In this document: positions 45,903 to 58,410 of the stretch, piece after piece
How positions within the stretch are numbered: the first letter of the stretch is position 1
How the letters are laid out: each line of letters begins with the position of its first letter
Origin: Nymphaea colorata
Taxonomy: Eukaryota > Streptophyta > Magnoliopsida > Nymphaeales > Nymphaeaceae
Direction: 5' to 3'
Assembly (NCBI RefSeq): GCF_008831285.2
Contig: NC_045147.1
Coordinates: 708,001 to 772,000, forward strand
Length of the DNA: 64,000 nt
Notes under the pieces: generated by a model
Seen by the model: the letters and a program-made list of their open reading frames with translations, nothing else
Databases searched by the model: none
Told to the model about the DNA's origin: nothing
Made by a program: the position numbers and the translations under genes

Positions 45903-46018
45903 TCTGTGCTCTATGAGGACTCGGAGGTCGAACAATTTCTCGTTTCCGGCGATTGTGCTGTCTGTGCTCTGTGAGGACTAGGAGGTTGAACAATTTCTCT
46001 TTTCCGGCGATTGTGTTG
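45903..46018 (+). repeat. 58-bp tandem duplication in the BRX leader
   Basis: TCTGTGCTCTATGAGGACTC (start of 45903-45960) and TCTGTGCTCTGTGAGGACTA (start of 45961-46018) open two adjacent copies differing at about six bases. The ATG in the first copy is GTG in the second. Confidence 0.9.
45913..45981 (+). CDS. Upstream ORF in the BRX leader (22 codons)
   Basis: ATG at 45913 opens a 22-residue frame (MRTRRSNNFSFPAIVL then six more residues) that crosses into the second duplicate and stops at TAG 45979-45981, 90 bp before the BRX start. It is the only ATG I see between the inferred leader acceptor (45750) and 46072, so it could reduce translation of the main frame. Translation is inference. 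Confidence 0.4.
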   Translation: MRTRRSNNFSFPAIVLSVLCED

Positions 46019-46071
46019 TCGGGTTTTCCGAGCGAAGTAGAAAGGAAGTAAGAGGGAAAAGAGAAAGAAAA

Positions 46072-46233
46072 ATGCTGACATGCATAGCGTGCACGAAGCA
46101 CCTGGATGGATCTCTGAGGGGAGTGGGTGGGGACGGGGACGACGTTGACGATTCCGGCACACCTAGAACAAAGGAGGCCGTCAAGACTCTCACGGCTCAG
46201 GTTAGTATCGTCTTCTCTTCTTCTATCCCCACC

Positions 46234-46267
<34 letters not shown>

Positions 46268-49200
46268 CTGTGGGAAGAAATGGTTGAAGCCTCTGATATG
46301 AATTTTCACTTTTGTTTCATAGAAGAAAGACAAATTATTTGTGAATAGCATAGATGAATTGCTTTTCTCATCTGTCATTTTCTTGGGTTTTTATGAGCAT
46401 TGTACTCTGGACGAGCTTCAATTTCTTTACATCCTTTTCTGGTTCTCGTCTTTCTTCAGAAGCGAGTTAGCACAAAATGAAAGAGGAAACTCGCTTCCTT
46501 GCAGTAAAACAATGGACTGAGCTCCTAGATTTGATGAAAATGACACAAGTGTCGTCTTCCACAAAGCAAATGACACCCACTTGTAGGACATGCGGGACTG
46601 AGACGATTAAGACTATCGAATCCCCTAAGCTGTAGGGCAGTTTGGTACTTTCAAGAAAATTTTCCAGGCGTCGTCTTCTCTAAGATTCTCGTTTCGGAAT
46701 TAGGGTTTTCCTCCTTTTCAGTCCTCTGGGCACGCAGAATTTTAGGGTTTTTCCCTGTCGTTTTTGGGGAATTTCTTAACTCTTCTTTACCTGGGGTTTT
46801 GCAGATAAAGGACATGGCTTTGAAAGTCTCCGGTGCGTACAGGCACTGCAAGCCGTGCTCAGCGTCGGACCGATACGGCAAAGGCCATCACAATTACGCT
46901 GATTCGGATGGCATCTCGGAGGGCTTCAACTACTCGTACCACCGTGCGGGCAGCGCCTGCTCTACTCCGCGACTCCGAGGCTGCGGCGCAGTCGGCCTTT
47001 CTAGCGGGGAGGCCACACCGAGGGTCGATTCGCTTCCGGGCTCAATACGGGAGGTGCTGTTCATGGAGGAAGAGCCCAAGGAATGGGTGGCCCAGGTCGA
47101 ACCGGGTGTCCTTATCACGTTCCTCTCTCTCCCACAGGGCGGCAATGATCTCAAGCGTATTCAGTTCAGGTAACACCCCTCCGATCCGATACTCTCACGT
47201 GAACCGGAATCTCTGGCCTCCCTTCCACAATCTCTCTCTCCTGTTTTTTTTTTTTTCGTATTGGGCAATTTTAAGAAATGCGTCATTTGCTTCTTTTTGT
47301 TATCTTCTGCATCTGTGTTTAGCTTTTGCTTTCCAACCCCTGAAATCCGGGTGTTCAATTCAAACGGCGTGTCCTTTTCTCTCCTTTTCTCCCATTTGTA
47401 TATAGTGCACTCGCTCTGCTTTTTAAAGTTGTGCTCTAATATTGAGCCGGTCCAGAGTGGGGTTGTGCTGTCCTTGGCATCCCTTGCTCATCGAGGACAT
47501 ATGTATATGGTTGTGCACCCCCAAAATCCGCATTTTGATCAGGCATCGATGATTCTTAAATAGCAATCAGGATGTCCAGTGCGAGGAAGTCTCTCCATTT
47601 TTTTACTCCGTTGATTATAAAACATTTCCGAGAGAGCATAACCACGGTTAATTTTCTTATTCACTGATCCTTTAGGAGAAAAAATAATTTTTGGATATGA
47701 ATGAAAGCATTGGCGGGTAAGCATGATTTTTGTTAGAAATAGGGTTTCCTTTTGCCTTTTTCAAGAGCTTGCTTCGTGGAAGTACTGAAAGGCCTTCGGC
47801 GACAGTAGCAGCTCATTTTTTAATATGGAACCTTAGATGCTAAGCGTAAACCACATGCAATCCGTGTGAAGCCTATTCCGGCCACTGTTTAGCGTCTTTT
47901 GTTAAAGAGGAAAAAAGCAAAGCAACAGAGAAAATAGAAGAAGAGGACTGTCTGTTGTTCTTTTTGGTTACCATATTTTCCTTTCTCCTGTACCTAGGCA
48001 GTGAGATTCCATTAACGACTGTTTGTTGCACGTGTGCTGCCTGCATTTGCAGCTCACACTAAATTCTCTTTGGTAAATGCTACATGTGCTAACTTAAATT
48101 GTCCAGCTCACACTAAATTCTCTTTGGTAAATGGTACATGTGCTAACTTAAATTGTCCGTAAAATATCCAGATTTATTTGTAAATTTGGTATGCACGCAA
48201 AAAAATGCGAAGAAAATAGGCATACATGAAAACATAAAAAACTTGACTCTTTTCTGTATATACATAATCCTTGACATAGACTTTGTACGCTTAGTATATG
48301 CTTCCCTTTTGAACTCTGAATTTATGGGCTGTTTTCTACTTCCCTCTTGTTTCTAGTCGAGAGATGTTCAATAAATGGCAAGCACAACGATGGTGGGCTG
48401 AGAACTACGACAAGGTGATGGAACTCTACAATGTCCAGAGATTCAACAGGCAAGCCTTCCCGCTTCCAACACCACCCAGATCAGAGGATGAGGTAATTTG
48501 GCATCCTTCTTTAATCTCGATGCACAAATGCAGCAAAAATTTGTTAAGCTGCTTCTTTTCTTTTCATTTGAGATTCGATGCCTCTTTTTTGCTTTCAAAT
48601 TCTGAGGCATTTCAGTGAAGCTCTTGAGAGTCTGGATGCATCTTTCCCTTTCAAACCTAAAACACAGGTCGCATTCAGTCAGGATTTATGGGACCTTCCT
48701 TCTTCCCCGCTAAAGTTGGGACCAACAATTTTGAAAGATCTCACGTGGCATGTTTGTGATGTGGACCACCTGTGTGTGCATTTTGCTTTTTAAAAATGCA
48801 TGGCCAAGGTTCTAGGTTTCGGCGGTAGGACCAGACAGCTTGTGCAATTATGTTGCAGGAAGTTGAGCTACACGAAAAGCTTCGACAGTTGATCTCTAAC
48901 TCAATCGATTGGATTGTTCTTTCATGTTTGCAGTATTACCTAATTCAAAACTTCGATGAATATCTGAGCTACTTTTCTGTGTAGTCCTTTTCTGGGAGGA
49001 ACAAGTTGTGGACCCTCTTGATTGCACATGAAATCTCTTTCCTACCCTGCAGCCGAGCCAGAAGTTCTATGTAGGGTGGGCAAAACTACTTTCACAAAAA
49101 AATAAGTGAACCGGTATTATTTTATCAAAGTTTTTATAGGGATAAGTGGTGTTTCTAAGAAATTTGTATATTAAATTTTAAATTTTGAAATTTCAGAGGG

Positions 49201-50391
49201 CTATGTCAACTGCATACTGAGATGCTTAATTTGTATAAACAGAGTCAGAAGATTGAATCAGCCGAAGGTAGTCCGATAACTCCTCCTCTCAATAGAGAAA
49301 GGGCGCCACGGAATTTCCAGAGGCCTCTTGGAATGGGTTATTCTTCATCTGATTCTATGGATCACCAAGCAGCTCAGTCACGTCGTTATGATTCTGGACT
49401 TGTTTCTACTCCCAACCTCTCAAGTATCAGTGCCAAAACGGAAACTTCTTCCATGGATGCATCCAGAACAAGTTCTTCTAGAGAAGAAGCTGATCGCTCC
49501 GGGGAGCTATCTGTCTCTGTCAGCAACGCCAGTGACCAGGAAACGGAGTGGGTTGAGCAGGACGAGCCTGGTGTTTACATCACCATCAGGTTGTTGCCTG
49601 ATGGGACCAGGGAGCTAAGAAGAGTTAGGTTCAGGTACTCTGTCCCATGCAGCCATGCTCCTTGTTTTACTTTCCACTCCATGAGTACAGTTTTTTCTTT
49701 TTTGGTTTCAATGGCATTAGACCATTCATGACCAATTCACCCATCCGTGGACAAGCCGTGGGGTATATGCCAGTAGTGTGGGTCTCAGTGAGTATGCAGA
49801 TTAATGGTGCTTCAATTGCAGCACAGATAGACCTGGACCACTTCCTTGGACTACGTGATCTTCTTTTTCCTCGGGGCCCTTAACCTGCACTTTTTGAGAC
49901 ATTCATGAAACAGCCATGGATGGTTTGTTACTAGGTCTCTGTCCCTTAGGTGGATGGCAGGAATAGCCTGCATGAGTAGTAACACTTTAGCAACCAATCA
50001 TGAACATCAGTGTTGGGAAGAGAAAAGAAAGCAGCTATATGTCAACCCCTGGTAATGATGCCGGTTGTGGCGGCATCATATCAAAAGAACTTTTTTTATC
50101 AAAAATCCTCTCTTCAACACTCAATTTTGAAAAGAAAAGGGTAACGAACCTTGGGATGTGGCTACAAAACCTTGACCCTTGAGATGAGGATATGGTCAAG
50201 CAGCCTTTTTTTGCTATTCCTGGAAACGTTGCATGTGTAGTTTTGTCTTTTTGTTTTTGTTTTTTTTGAAATTTTGACTGCTTTTTACAATTTTCATTTT
50301 GAAATTCTGCAGTCGAGAGAGATTTGGAGAAATGCACGCGCGGTTGTGGTGGGAGGAAAACAGAGCAAGGATACATGAGCAGTACCTCTGA
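46072..50391 (+). CDS. BRX: BREVIS RADIX family protein (5 coding exons)
   Basis: The exons 46072-46200, 46805-47169, 48357-48492, 49243-49634 and 50313-50391 (TGA) join in phase through GT-AG introns and total 1101 bp, or 366 residues, close to the ~340 of Arabidopsis BRX. The protein starts MLTCIACTK, the conserved N-terminal motif of the family (thought to be palmitoylated), followed by a [17 protein letters not shown] segment. Two BRX domains are evident: the first from [15 protein letters not shown] through [16 protein letters not shown], the second from [14 protein letters not shown] through [16 protein letters not shown] to the end. BRX proteins are plant-specific regulators of protophloem and root growth, acting at the plasma membrane with auxin-linked kinases and in the nucleus. 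Reading frame and splice sites are intact. Which paralogue (BRX or BRX-LIKE) cannot be settled by eye. Confidence 0.96.
46237..46265. repeat. (CT)n in BRX intron 1
   Basis: CT dinucleotide tract shortly after the first donor site (GTTAGT at 46201). Confidence 0.9.
48050..48157. repeat. 54-bp tandem duplication in BRX intron 2
   Basis: CAGCTCACACTAAATTCTCT starts at 48050 and again at 48104; the copies differ by one base, so the duplication is recent. It lies about 200 bp before exon 3. Confidence 0.9.
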
Positions 50392-53300
50392 ACTTGACTG
50401 ATTACATTGAATTTCACACTGTATCTGTCTTCTTCTAATGGAGCTGTATGCCTCTGTTTGCGTGTTTGTGTTGCTGTAAGGATGTTTGTAGTTCTTGTGC
50501 CAAAAGAGAAGTATCCTTGCTAGCCTTCTTGGTCGATGCTGGATCCATCATATCCACTGCTCTGTTGGCAAAAAATTGGATCTGTTATTGTTACATCCTT
50601 TGTTTTTTATCCTGCACGTAATCTTTTGAGCGCCTCACACTCTCCTCTTCTATCTTCGGAAGAAAAAAGAAAGTAAAGAAGGACTGGAAATTTTCCTCCC
50701 GACCACAAAGGCGTTGCGAACAATCACGTTCACGATTTCTTCCCGAGTTCAAAGAGCTGAGAATTTTAATCTTGTTCACGGGGTATCGTTGACGTGCGGG
50801 AACTCGGGCTCAGCTTATCCTTTGTTTCTGCAGAAGGAGCAGAACACGGGATTTTTTAGATTTTTAATCAATAAATATAGCATTCTGTTTGACGCTAAAG
50901 AAGGCCTCTATCCAGCTACTGTTCAATTTTTGTTTTTATTATTAGTTATTAATATAATGTTTAAATGCTTCAAGTCTCGTATCGGTCACGATCGTACCAG
51001 TTTTGTAAGTGAATATGTATCGGCGGGTAAATGCGTACCAGATGGTGAGAACCCCGGTTTAGCCATTGGCTACCGAAGCAAGACTTATGTCTGAAACCAT
51101 GGAAATTTGACAGTTGATGGCTTGAAGCCGGCCCTGGTGCAGGTGTAACAAGCTTTTTTAACGGCAAGTGGTGGATTTGACAGATGGAAACAGAGGAGCA
51201 CGTTGAGGATCATTCCAAGACGAACCTTAGCTGCATAGCATATCATGAGTCCACATGGAGGCCGTCAGCTTTCTTTGTGTTGGTTTAATTCTTTTTCTTC
51301 ATCATAAAGTCCAATCCGTCGTACCTACTTAGATCGGACCATGCATCACTGTACCAGAGTTCCCACTTTGGATTAAAAAAAGAAAAGCATTTAGGCGTTT
51401 GATCTACCCTGAACTTACCAGAAGGCCTTAACTTCTTTGCTTATAAAAGTCTGTAAGGTATTATCGTCGCTTGGTGCCATCTCTTTTTTATTTTTTTTGG
51501 ATCCATCTTCTTTCATGTGCGCCGTTTTAGATACACATGCGGGCTTTTGACCATGACGTTCTCCTTCCATTCCCTCTTTCTGTCGTTACTGTATGGCTTT
51601 ATGGTTTCCTCGAAGGCAAGAAACTACCAATTAGCGGGGAGTTGCCATGTGAAATCCTCATCAAAAGGTTATTGCATGTGCATGACATGAGAGAGTGAGG
51701 TGCCGGTGCAGTTTGTTGGCAGCTGATCTAGTGCTGCATGTACATGGGAAACCATGTACTGCACCACAGACAACAATAGAAGATTACTGTGTCATGTGCT
51801 AAACCGAACCGAAGAATGTGGAACTTGAATCCCATTGCTAATTATTTGAGTAGAAGAATCATATCCATTACCGCTTAGGATCCCTGGTACCTCCATGAGG
51901 ATTCTTTTCTGATGTAATTGGAAATTTAATTATACTTCAACAGGGAAAACCTCAAACATATACCAAGTTTTGCATATGAATCTAAAGAAATCACCTCAAA
52001 CAAATTTCGCTTCAATTAAATATGAGTCCAAGTGGATGTGAAAAAAGGGTCTTTGAACTAGCTGAACATGGAAACTGCCAGAGCAGGACCTGGCTAAAAC
52101 ATTAGATGGTCCCAGTTAAACCAAGATCTGACTCAAATCTCACCTGGAAGATTTTTTTGGACGGATCCTTCGAAGGGGCATTCCAAGATCAGATACTTCG
52201 AATATGCATGCTGACATCACGCAAAGGAGACAGAATTATTAGACTACCAATGAGTTCAGTTTCTTGTGGTCAATTCCATTCGGTATGGGATATGATGTCC
52301 ATGTCAGCGGGTACCTGCAATTGGGCCTAATCTGGTGACCAGATCCATTTCTAGCTTGACCTCTGCTCTATTTAGCTGTTCAAGATCTGGCCTGACAAAT
52401 TCCCCAGGTAGAGTACATTGTTGCATCTGTGAGTAAGTTGTTCATCCTCCTCCTTTCATGTAGTTTCATTTCACCTTTCACTGTATTTATTTATCATCCG
52501 CAATTAGAATGAAAACATTACTTCCCTTTTGTTTTGGCATATGGTAAGACAGATCCTTGAGACTGCAAGAATCTTGAGATAGGCATCAATGAAAAGTTAT
52601 GAAATTCTTTTAGAGAATTAGCAAGCCTTTTAGAACATGAAGACCTAACTGATTTAACAAAAATTAGCATCTGAGTAGATTTGGTTTATATATAACCTAC
52701 TCAGTACAATAGTCACAGAACATCAATTTCTGAATTATAGTTTATCATGCCACTGACATAGCCTTGAGCAGGATTTAAAACTTCTCTGCCACAACTGCTT
52801 CAAATCAAATGAGGGAACAATCAGATCTTCATGATTTAGCACTGATCATTGTGAATTTTGCAAGTAGCGTAAATCCTATTGTGAACATGAATTGAATAAG
52901 TTTTGAAAAGATAGAATGGAGTATGAAAAGAGAAGGGTTCACATCATCCCATAAGAAAGGAGACAAACCAAAGCTGCAGTACAGGGAAAAACCTGAAGGA
53001 AGTCTGCAAAACCACAATAAAAGGAGAAACAGAAAATAAATGTCTGGTCTGCTTGGATCATCTGGAAACTGTGCACCTTTTTTCAATCAGTATGTCTTTC
53101 GAATGAAAAACTTAAGGATGCATCATGCACTTAGAAGAAGCACCATGAAATAAATCTGATTCACCTTTGTGGCACATCGTGGTCTCAAACTGAGCATGTC
53201 TTTAGGATTATCCTATTATGTAATCTCGAGAAGGTACTGTCTACGGGTAATTTCAAACATGTAAAGGTCACTACCATCCACTGCATATCATGGTGACAAC

Positions 53301-54870
53301 AACACACTAGTCCACTGTAGCTGCAGCGAGAGAACAGTTTCAAGATACCAAGTTCAACAACATTCACGTTATAACATAGCTATCGTGCCATGTACAGTTC
53401 CAAATTCCACAAAGACTACCATCTTCAAACAACATCAAGTAGACCAGCACATTGCGATGCCAGTACTTTGAACCATGAATCTGCTCCTTCTGTCCTTGTG
53501 GATATCCAACTGGTGATATCCACCAAGTTTTGAAAGAAGAGGATTAGGAGAATTTTCTTCAAGAAACTATCTCAAGGCATCTTAAAATTGTAAAACAGAG
53601 TTAGGAAGCCTGGAGTTGGCATGACAGACACTCTGACAAATATATATATATATATATCTAGCAAGCCAAGTATAATGGAGTTGTTGGTAGGCAATAATTC
53701 TTTCCAAAAGGGTTTCAACAAAATATGAGCTTCTTGATGCCCCAACTTTAATCTATCTGCGAGTTTTTTCTTTTTTCCTCCTTTGAACTCTTATTTGCTA
53801 TCAAAATGGAAAAGGGCTTCAGCATGCAAGAATCCAGCGCATGGTTGCAAAAGCAAGAGGAAAATGTTTTGCCAGATGCCTTGCCGGATGAAAATCGAGA
53901 AGCATTAGGGAACAGTCAACAGTAGAAAGTCATTTGAAAGTTGGGGCTTAATGGATATGAAGGTAAAAGTGAAGCAGCATACCTTATTTCAATATGTAAA
54001 TACATCTCCTGCTAGCCTTAATGGTAGCACTGCACTTATTCAAGTGGAAGCATGACACCTCTAAGAAGGGGACAACGCGTGTAGCACCAAAGAATCAGAA
54101 ATGCTCAAACTGGAGGAAGTCGGTTGCATCTTTGAAACAAACTTTCTGAATCCTTTGCAATCATCATGCTTTCCTTAAAGCAGGATTATCAACACCCAAT
54201 GAAAAGTAATGATAACAGCATCTAAAACTACAGTACACTAAATTCTCGATTGAAATATACAAAACCAATCTCCCGAACGACCACCAAAGACTATAACTTG
54301 TGTAATCTGAAGGCATGAACTCTTATATCTGGTAGTATTTAAATTCCAGATGATCTGATTATCTTACACTTTGTCAAGAAGATTGTACCAATTAATATAA
54401 GAACAAAAGAAAAGCCGCTCCAAGCTTGGAACTATGCCATCATTTAAGAACTAAATAACCAAAACCTCATGAAGAAGAGTAACAGGCTGCAGAAAGTAAC
54501 ATCTAAAGCAGTGGAGGTTTCTTTGAAAATGAGTATTCCAAACAGCAAAAAAGAACCATATATTCGTTCAAGGACGTAAGTAGCTCACCGCTTGTGATGT
54601 TGACCAACACCTCTACCAAGCACGGAAACAAAAGGGTTGCTACTAGTGATGATAGAGAAGTCAAGTAGAAGTTTGATGCCTTTTTCTTCAAGGGTAGTGA
54701 ACAGATTGAAGTCCTTCCCCTTCGCCCTGTTTTTTTTCCCTCATCTTACTTGATGTTTTCATCCATCCAAAAGATTAGAGAAGAACAAAAAACTAAAATA
54801 CCAATCGAAGGGACCGAATTCCAGTCCCAGATCATATATATGAAACAACCGGTCAGGAACAATGGCGGAT
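50392..54870. other. BRX 3' flank and long intergenic stretch
   Basis: No gene is recognised. Frames are short on both strands. At 53640-53657 there is a (TA)n tract. Near 54594-54735 the - strand has a short coding-like frame (KDFNLFTTLEEKGIKLLLDF) ending by a donor-like site, but no acceptor or start supports it. Confidence 0.4.
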
Positions 54871-54875
54871 CGAAG

Positions 54876-55364
54876 ACTCCCCACAAACTAAGAACAATCT
54901 AACACAAGCAACACCGAGATTCATCGAGGAAGGTGCATCAATGAACAGCATCGTCCTGTGTAAGGGGGGAGGTGGAAAGAAAGCGAATACCATCGATTAA
55001 GGATGATTAGTAATCATCGCAGAAAACCAAAATATCAAACTCCCCACAAACTAAGAACAATCTAACACAAGCAACACCGAGATTCATCGAGGAAGGTGCA
55101 TCAATGAACAGCATCGTCCTGTGTAAGGGGGGAGGTGGAAAGAAAGCGAATACCATCGATTAAGGACGATTAGTAATCATCGCAGAAAACCAAAATATCA
55201 AACTCCCCACAAACTAAGAACAATCTAACACAAGCAACACCGAGATTCGTCGAGGAAAGTGCATCAATGAACAGCATCGCCCTGTGCAAGGGGGGAGGTG
55301 GAAAGAAAGCGAATACCATCGGTTAAAGATGATTAGTAATCATCTCGGAAAACCAAAATATCAA
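54876..55364. repeat. Three tandem copies of a 163-bp unit
   Basis: Units start at 54876, 55039 and 55202, each with ACTCCCCACAAACTAAGAAC, and end at 55364. The first two differ at essentially one base and the third at several, so the latest duplication is recent. The unit is not low-complexity and shows no open frame shared by the copies. It lies just beyond the 3' end of the U6 gene. Confidence 0.93.
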
Positions 55365-55508
55365 AGTGGAGAAAGGTACGCGCCTTCTGCCACCCAACAA
55401 ATAGATCGATGGCCACGAACACAAGAAAGGAAAAAGGAAACCAAAAAATAGATCGATGGAAGAAGAAGCGATGGCAATGAGCACAAGAAAGGAAAGAGGA
55501 AGAAGAAC

Positions 55509-55516
55509 AAAAAAAA
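55509..55516 (-). terminator. Pol III terminator of the U6 gene
   Basis: Eight A residues on the + strand give an oligo-T run on the transcribed strand sense, directly at the U6 3' end. Confidence 0.8.
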
Positions 55517-55562
55517 TTTGGACCATTTCTCGATTTGTGCGTGTCATCCTTGCGCAGGGGCC

Positions 55563-55594
<32 letters not shown>

Positions 55595-55614
55595 TCAGAT
55601 GTCTCCGAAGAGAC
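55513..55614 (-). ncRNA. U6: U6 spliceosomal snRNA
   Basis: On the - strand the sequence starts GTCTCTTCGGAGACATCTGA, forms the 5' stem-loop, and continues through the near-invariant ACAGAGA box (ATACAGAGAAGATTAGCATG) and the AGC triad to a terminal run of T. It is the U6 core of the spliceosome, pairing with the 5' splice site and with U2/U4. Only a few bases of the 5' stem-loop differ from the common plant sequence, and the stem is still paired. The T run at the 3' end (A at 55509-55516 on the + strand) is a Pol III terminator. Confidence 0.96.
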
Positions 55615-55635
55615 GATAGTGAATTTGCAAATTCT

Positions 55636-55679
55636 CAATATAAAGACTAAAAAAAAAAGCATAGAAGGCAATACGGGAC
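55636..55679 (-). promoter_or_regulatory. U6 promoter: TATA box and upstream sequence element
   Basis: Upstream of the U6 start, CTTTATATTG (55636-55645) lies about 25-30 bp away. GTCCCGTATTG (55669-55679) matches the plant USE RTCCCACATCG at 8 of 11 bases. The gap between them is 23 bp, the short spacing that in plants specifies Pol III rather than Pol II snRNA genes (about ten bases longer in the latter). Confidence 0.7.
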
Positions 55680-55689
55680 TAATGTTCCT

Positions 55690-58410
55690 GATATTCAGCC
55701 ATCGGCTTCTTCTGGACCGAGTCTGGTCTCGAGTCCAGTCCTCCCGGTCTCAGCCCAGGGGATTTCGGATATCACATCAACCGACTATGTCCGGCTGTTT
55801 CACATAGACAAATGCAGGGGACCAAAAGGTTCTCACACGTCCAGACTTCAGATTACACAATCGGAGATTCGGTACATAATATAAAGTACTTACGAATGTT
55901 ATTTTGTAACCAAGCTTCAAACTACTTTTCTGGATTGTCGGATAAAATGATAAAACATAAGTTTGAGATATATTTTTCTTTTCGTTCATGTGATTCAAAG
56001 ATCCTTCCAAGTTTCAAAGGGCTGATCTGATTTCATCAAGTAGTTAGACTGTCGAGGTGCAAACTGTTCGTGCTCCTGTTTTGTAAAATAATACCGGTGG
56101 CACAAAGCTGCCTCTTGAGACACATGCCCCGAATTTTTTTGATACTTAGTTGTTCTCTGATTTTCTTTTGCTAGGAGCAAGTTGGAAAATAGAAATCAGT
56201 AGAGCTGGGCATTGACCCGGCCCGATTCAGAGTCAGGCCTGGGCAACCCGAGCTCCAATTTTGATGACCGGGGACCAGTCCGGTCTAATCTAATTTTAAT
56301 AAAAAATTAAAAATATTTATTATAAAATATTAATAATAATATAAAAATGTTAATAATAATATATTTTATCAGGTACAGTCATGGCTCATCATCCATAATA
56401 TCCTCAATAGTCCTTACAGTTTTTGAGATTCAGGAAGGAGACAAGAAAGATCGGTTGGCCTGCCCAACCGAGTCCCAGGTTGAAGCATTGGGAACTTGGG
56501 ACGCCAAACAAACAGGAATAATAGGTCTTATTGAGGGTATTGGTAACATAAACTGAGCAAAATGATAAATATTGTCACAAATATTATCAAGGGGTTTTTA
56601 AACAGCGAGGCTTTTATTGGGTTTTTTTTTTTGGAGCAAAGCTGAAAGTCTCGAGAAAAAGTCTGGCAACTTTGTTAGAAAGTAAAAAGTCCTAAAAATT
56701 AGGAAAATGTAAAATAAATGAAAAAATAACAAGAAACCATAAAAAATATCTTTAAGTTGTAGTGAAGCTAATGCTCAACCATGATACAACAGACAAAATC
56801 AATTACCATCACGTTAAGTTGGATTTGTTTTCACCTATTATCCAACTTGCTTCTGACTGAGAAAATGGCCAAGGCATTATTGAGTTGGGACAGGACATTT
56901 GGGCAAATTTTCAGCTGTATGAAGGCTGAAGAACATCCATGAATTTATGTTGCCTTTTCTGGCATTCCAACACTTCAAATCAGGTTTTCAATTCTCTGTG
57001 TGCGAAGATGGTGATTATTGTAAGCAAGCAAGGACATACTTATTTGTTGAATGACTTGCTGTACCTTAATAATAAAAAAGGGGTTAATTTCCCTTTGTGT
57101 TTGTGATCCAAGATCAGCACAGGAACTGGAGCAACTGCAAAAGAATTAACTGATTCACTCATCATCAGTACATCTCTTTCTGTTAATGTGATGCGCCTTT
57201 TTGGCCTAATCTAGACTATGATTTTAGGGTTCAACCTTGACTTCATGTGAGTGGGAATAGAAGTAAATATGATGATAAAACATTATCATGGTTGTATATG
57301 ATGTTGGTGTTGATTGTGATGATCTATCTCATTCTATTATTTCGTTACGGCAATTATGAGATCCTCTATTGCCTTCATAAGTAGAATCTAGCAGTGCTGA
57401 AAAAAAATACTAGAAACTCCATTTCTCTTTTCTGATTTTACTGGCTAGTGGGACGTTAGAATGTAAAATTTCAATACGAGAACAATTTAATTTACTGATT
57501 GATAGGATGTCATGTTTTGCCAATTTGGGTTTATATGTTTGTGTTGCAAGACCATGAAATGGGGGGTTGACTTGAGAATGCTTAAACAAAACTTTTGGAA
57601 ATTGAGGAATCTCCTATAATAATTGATTAAACCTTGCTTTCTCAATACGAGATGGATCTTATTTGATTTTAAATTGCAATTTCACTTCATCTTTCTTTCT
57701 AAACGTAATATCTCTCATTAGAAATCTTTTGGAAATCATAGACCTTAAATTTAGATCTCAATTTTAACTAAAGTTGATAGGTTCTAGCAGCAAATTTATG
57801 TATGTTCATGCATGTTTATTCCCATTACTGTTTTCACCATTTTTTATTCTTCTTACACGCCGAATGAAGTTGGACTTTTTCCTCAATCACTTCTTTCACT
57901 CCAAATGGTGGATTTCTTACCAAGCATATTGTGCATGAACATTAGGAGAAAATATTTTAAATGTACCTTTGGAGCCATTTCCATGGAAATCTCATCATCT
58001 TCAGCCATCTAAACTCGCACATTCACATCAAATTCTCTTCCATATATATAATATGGATCGTCATTCACATGGTGTTCTACTGATTCATAGATGCTTCACG
58101 CAAGTGGCTGAACCAGGGGAATCAAAGGTGTCTCCCCTCATGATTGTGTAGCATTCTCATGAGAACGGTGTTAAAGACGACAATTTGAAACTCAAAAATC
58201 TTAGGTTTCTATTAAAATTGAGTTGCAAAGTAAGGAGAAGTGTTAAAGGAAACAAATGCACAAGATTAGGTCCATCGCCACCTGCTCATCCGCTGCCAAT
58301 GCCACCTTTCCGTAAGAGGGCCATTCATCTCAATGCCCATTTCAACGTTCATCTCAAAGTCTCACCTTCAACTTGCCTCAAATATCAAACTCATTTATTT
58401 ATAAAACTTT
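55690..58410. other. Intergenic DNA between U6 and the LINE
   Basis: No gene is recognised. GGCCCG-rich words at about 56215-56290 followed by TAATAATAATAT resemble the sequence near 35.7 kb and may be ends of a dispersed element. The remainder is AT-rich with short, motif-free frames. Confidence 0.4.

Larger units (their letters stand above)
44881..46071 (+). promoter_or_regulatory. BRX-like gene promoter and 5' leader
   Basis: GC content rises sharply at about 44.95 kb. ACCCTAAATCCTAAATTACC at 44901-44920 is telo-box-like. CT-rich leader sequence follows. A leader intron is likely: donor CTCGGTGAGT at about 45541 and acceptor CGATTCAG ending at 45750, after a T-rich stretch. The second leader exon holds a 58-bp tandem duplication and one upstream ORF. 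Transcript ends are not determinable from sequence alone. Confidence 0.5.

Noticed and set aside
45187-46193. Long overlapping - strand frames opposite the BRX leader
   Set aside because: They lie antisense to a CT-rich leader and first exon, encode Arg/Lys/Ser-rich sequence and show no family; treated as shadows.
50035-50376. 113-codon - strand frame overlapping the last BRX exon
   Set aside because: It is antisense to a well-supported exon and contains low-complexity Lys/Gln runs from a T-rich intron.
54594-54740. Possible - strand exon (KDFNLFTTLEEKGIKLLLDF...) with a donor-like GTGAGC
   Set aside because: The upstream side on that strand is A-rich without a polypyrimidine acceptor, and no neighbouring exon or known protein could be joined to it.
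54876-55364. Regular repeats that might suggest a CRISPR-like array
   Set aside because: The units are 163 bp, directly abutting with no spacers, in a plant nuclear context.
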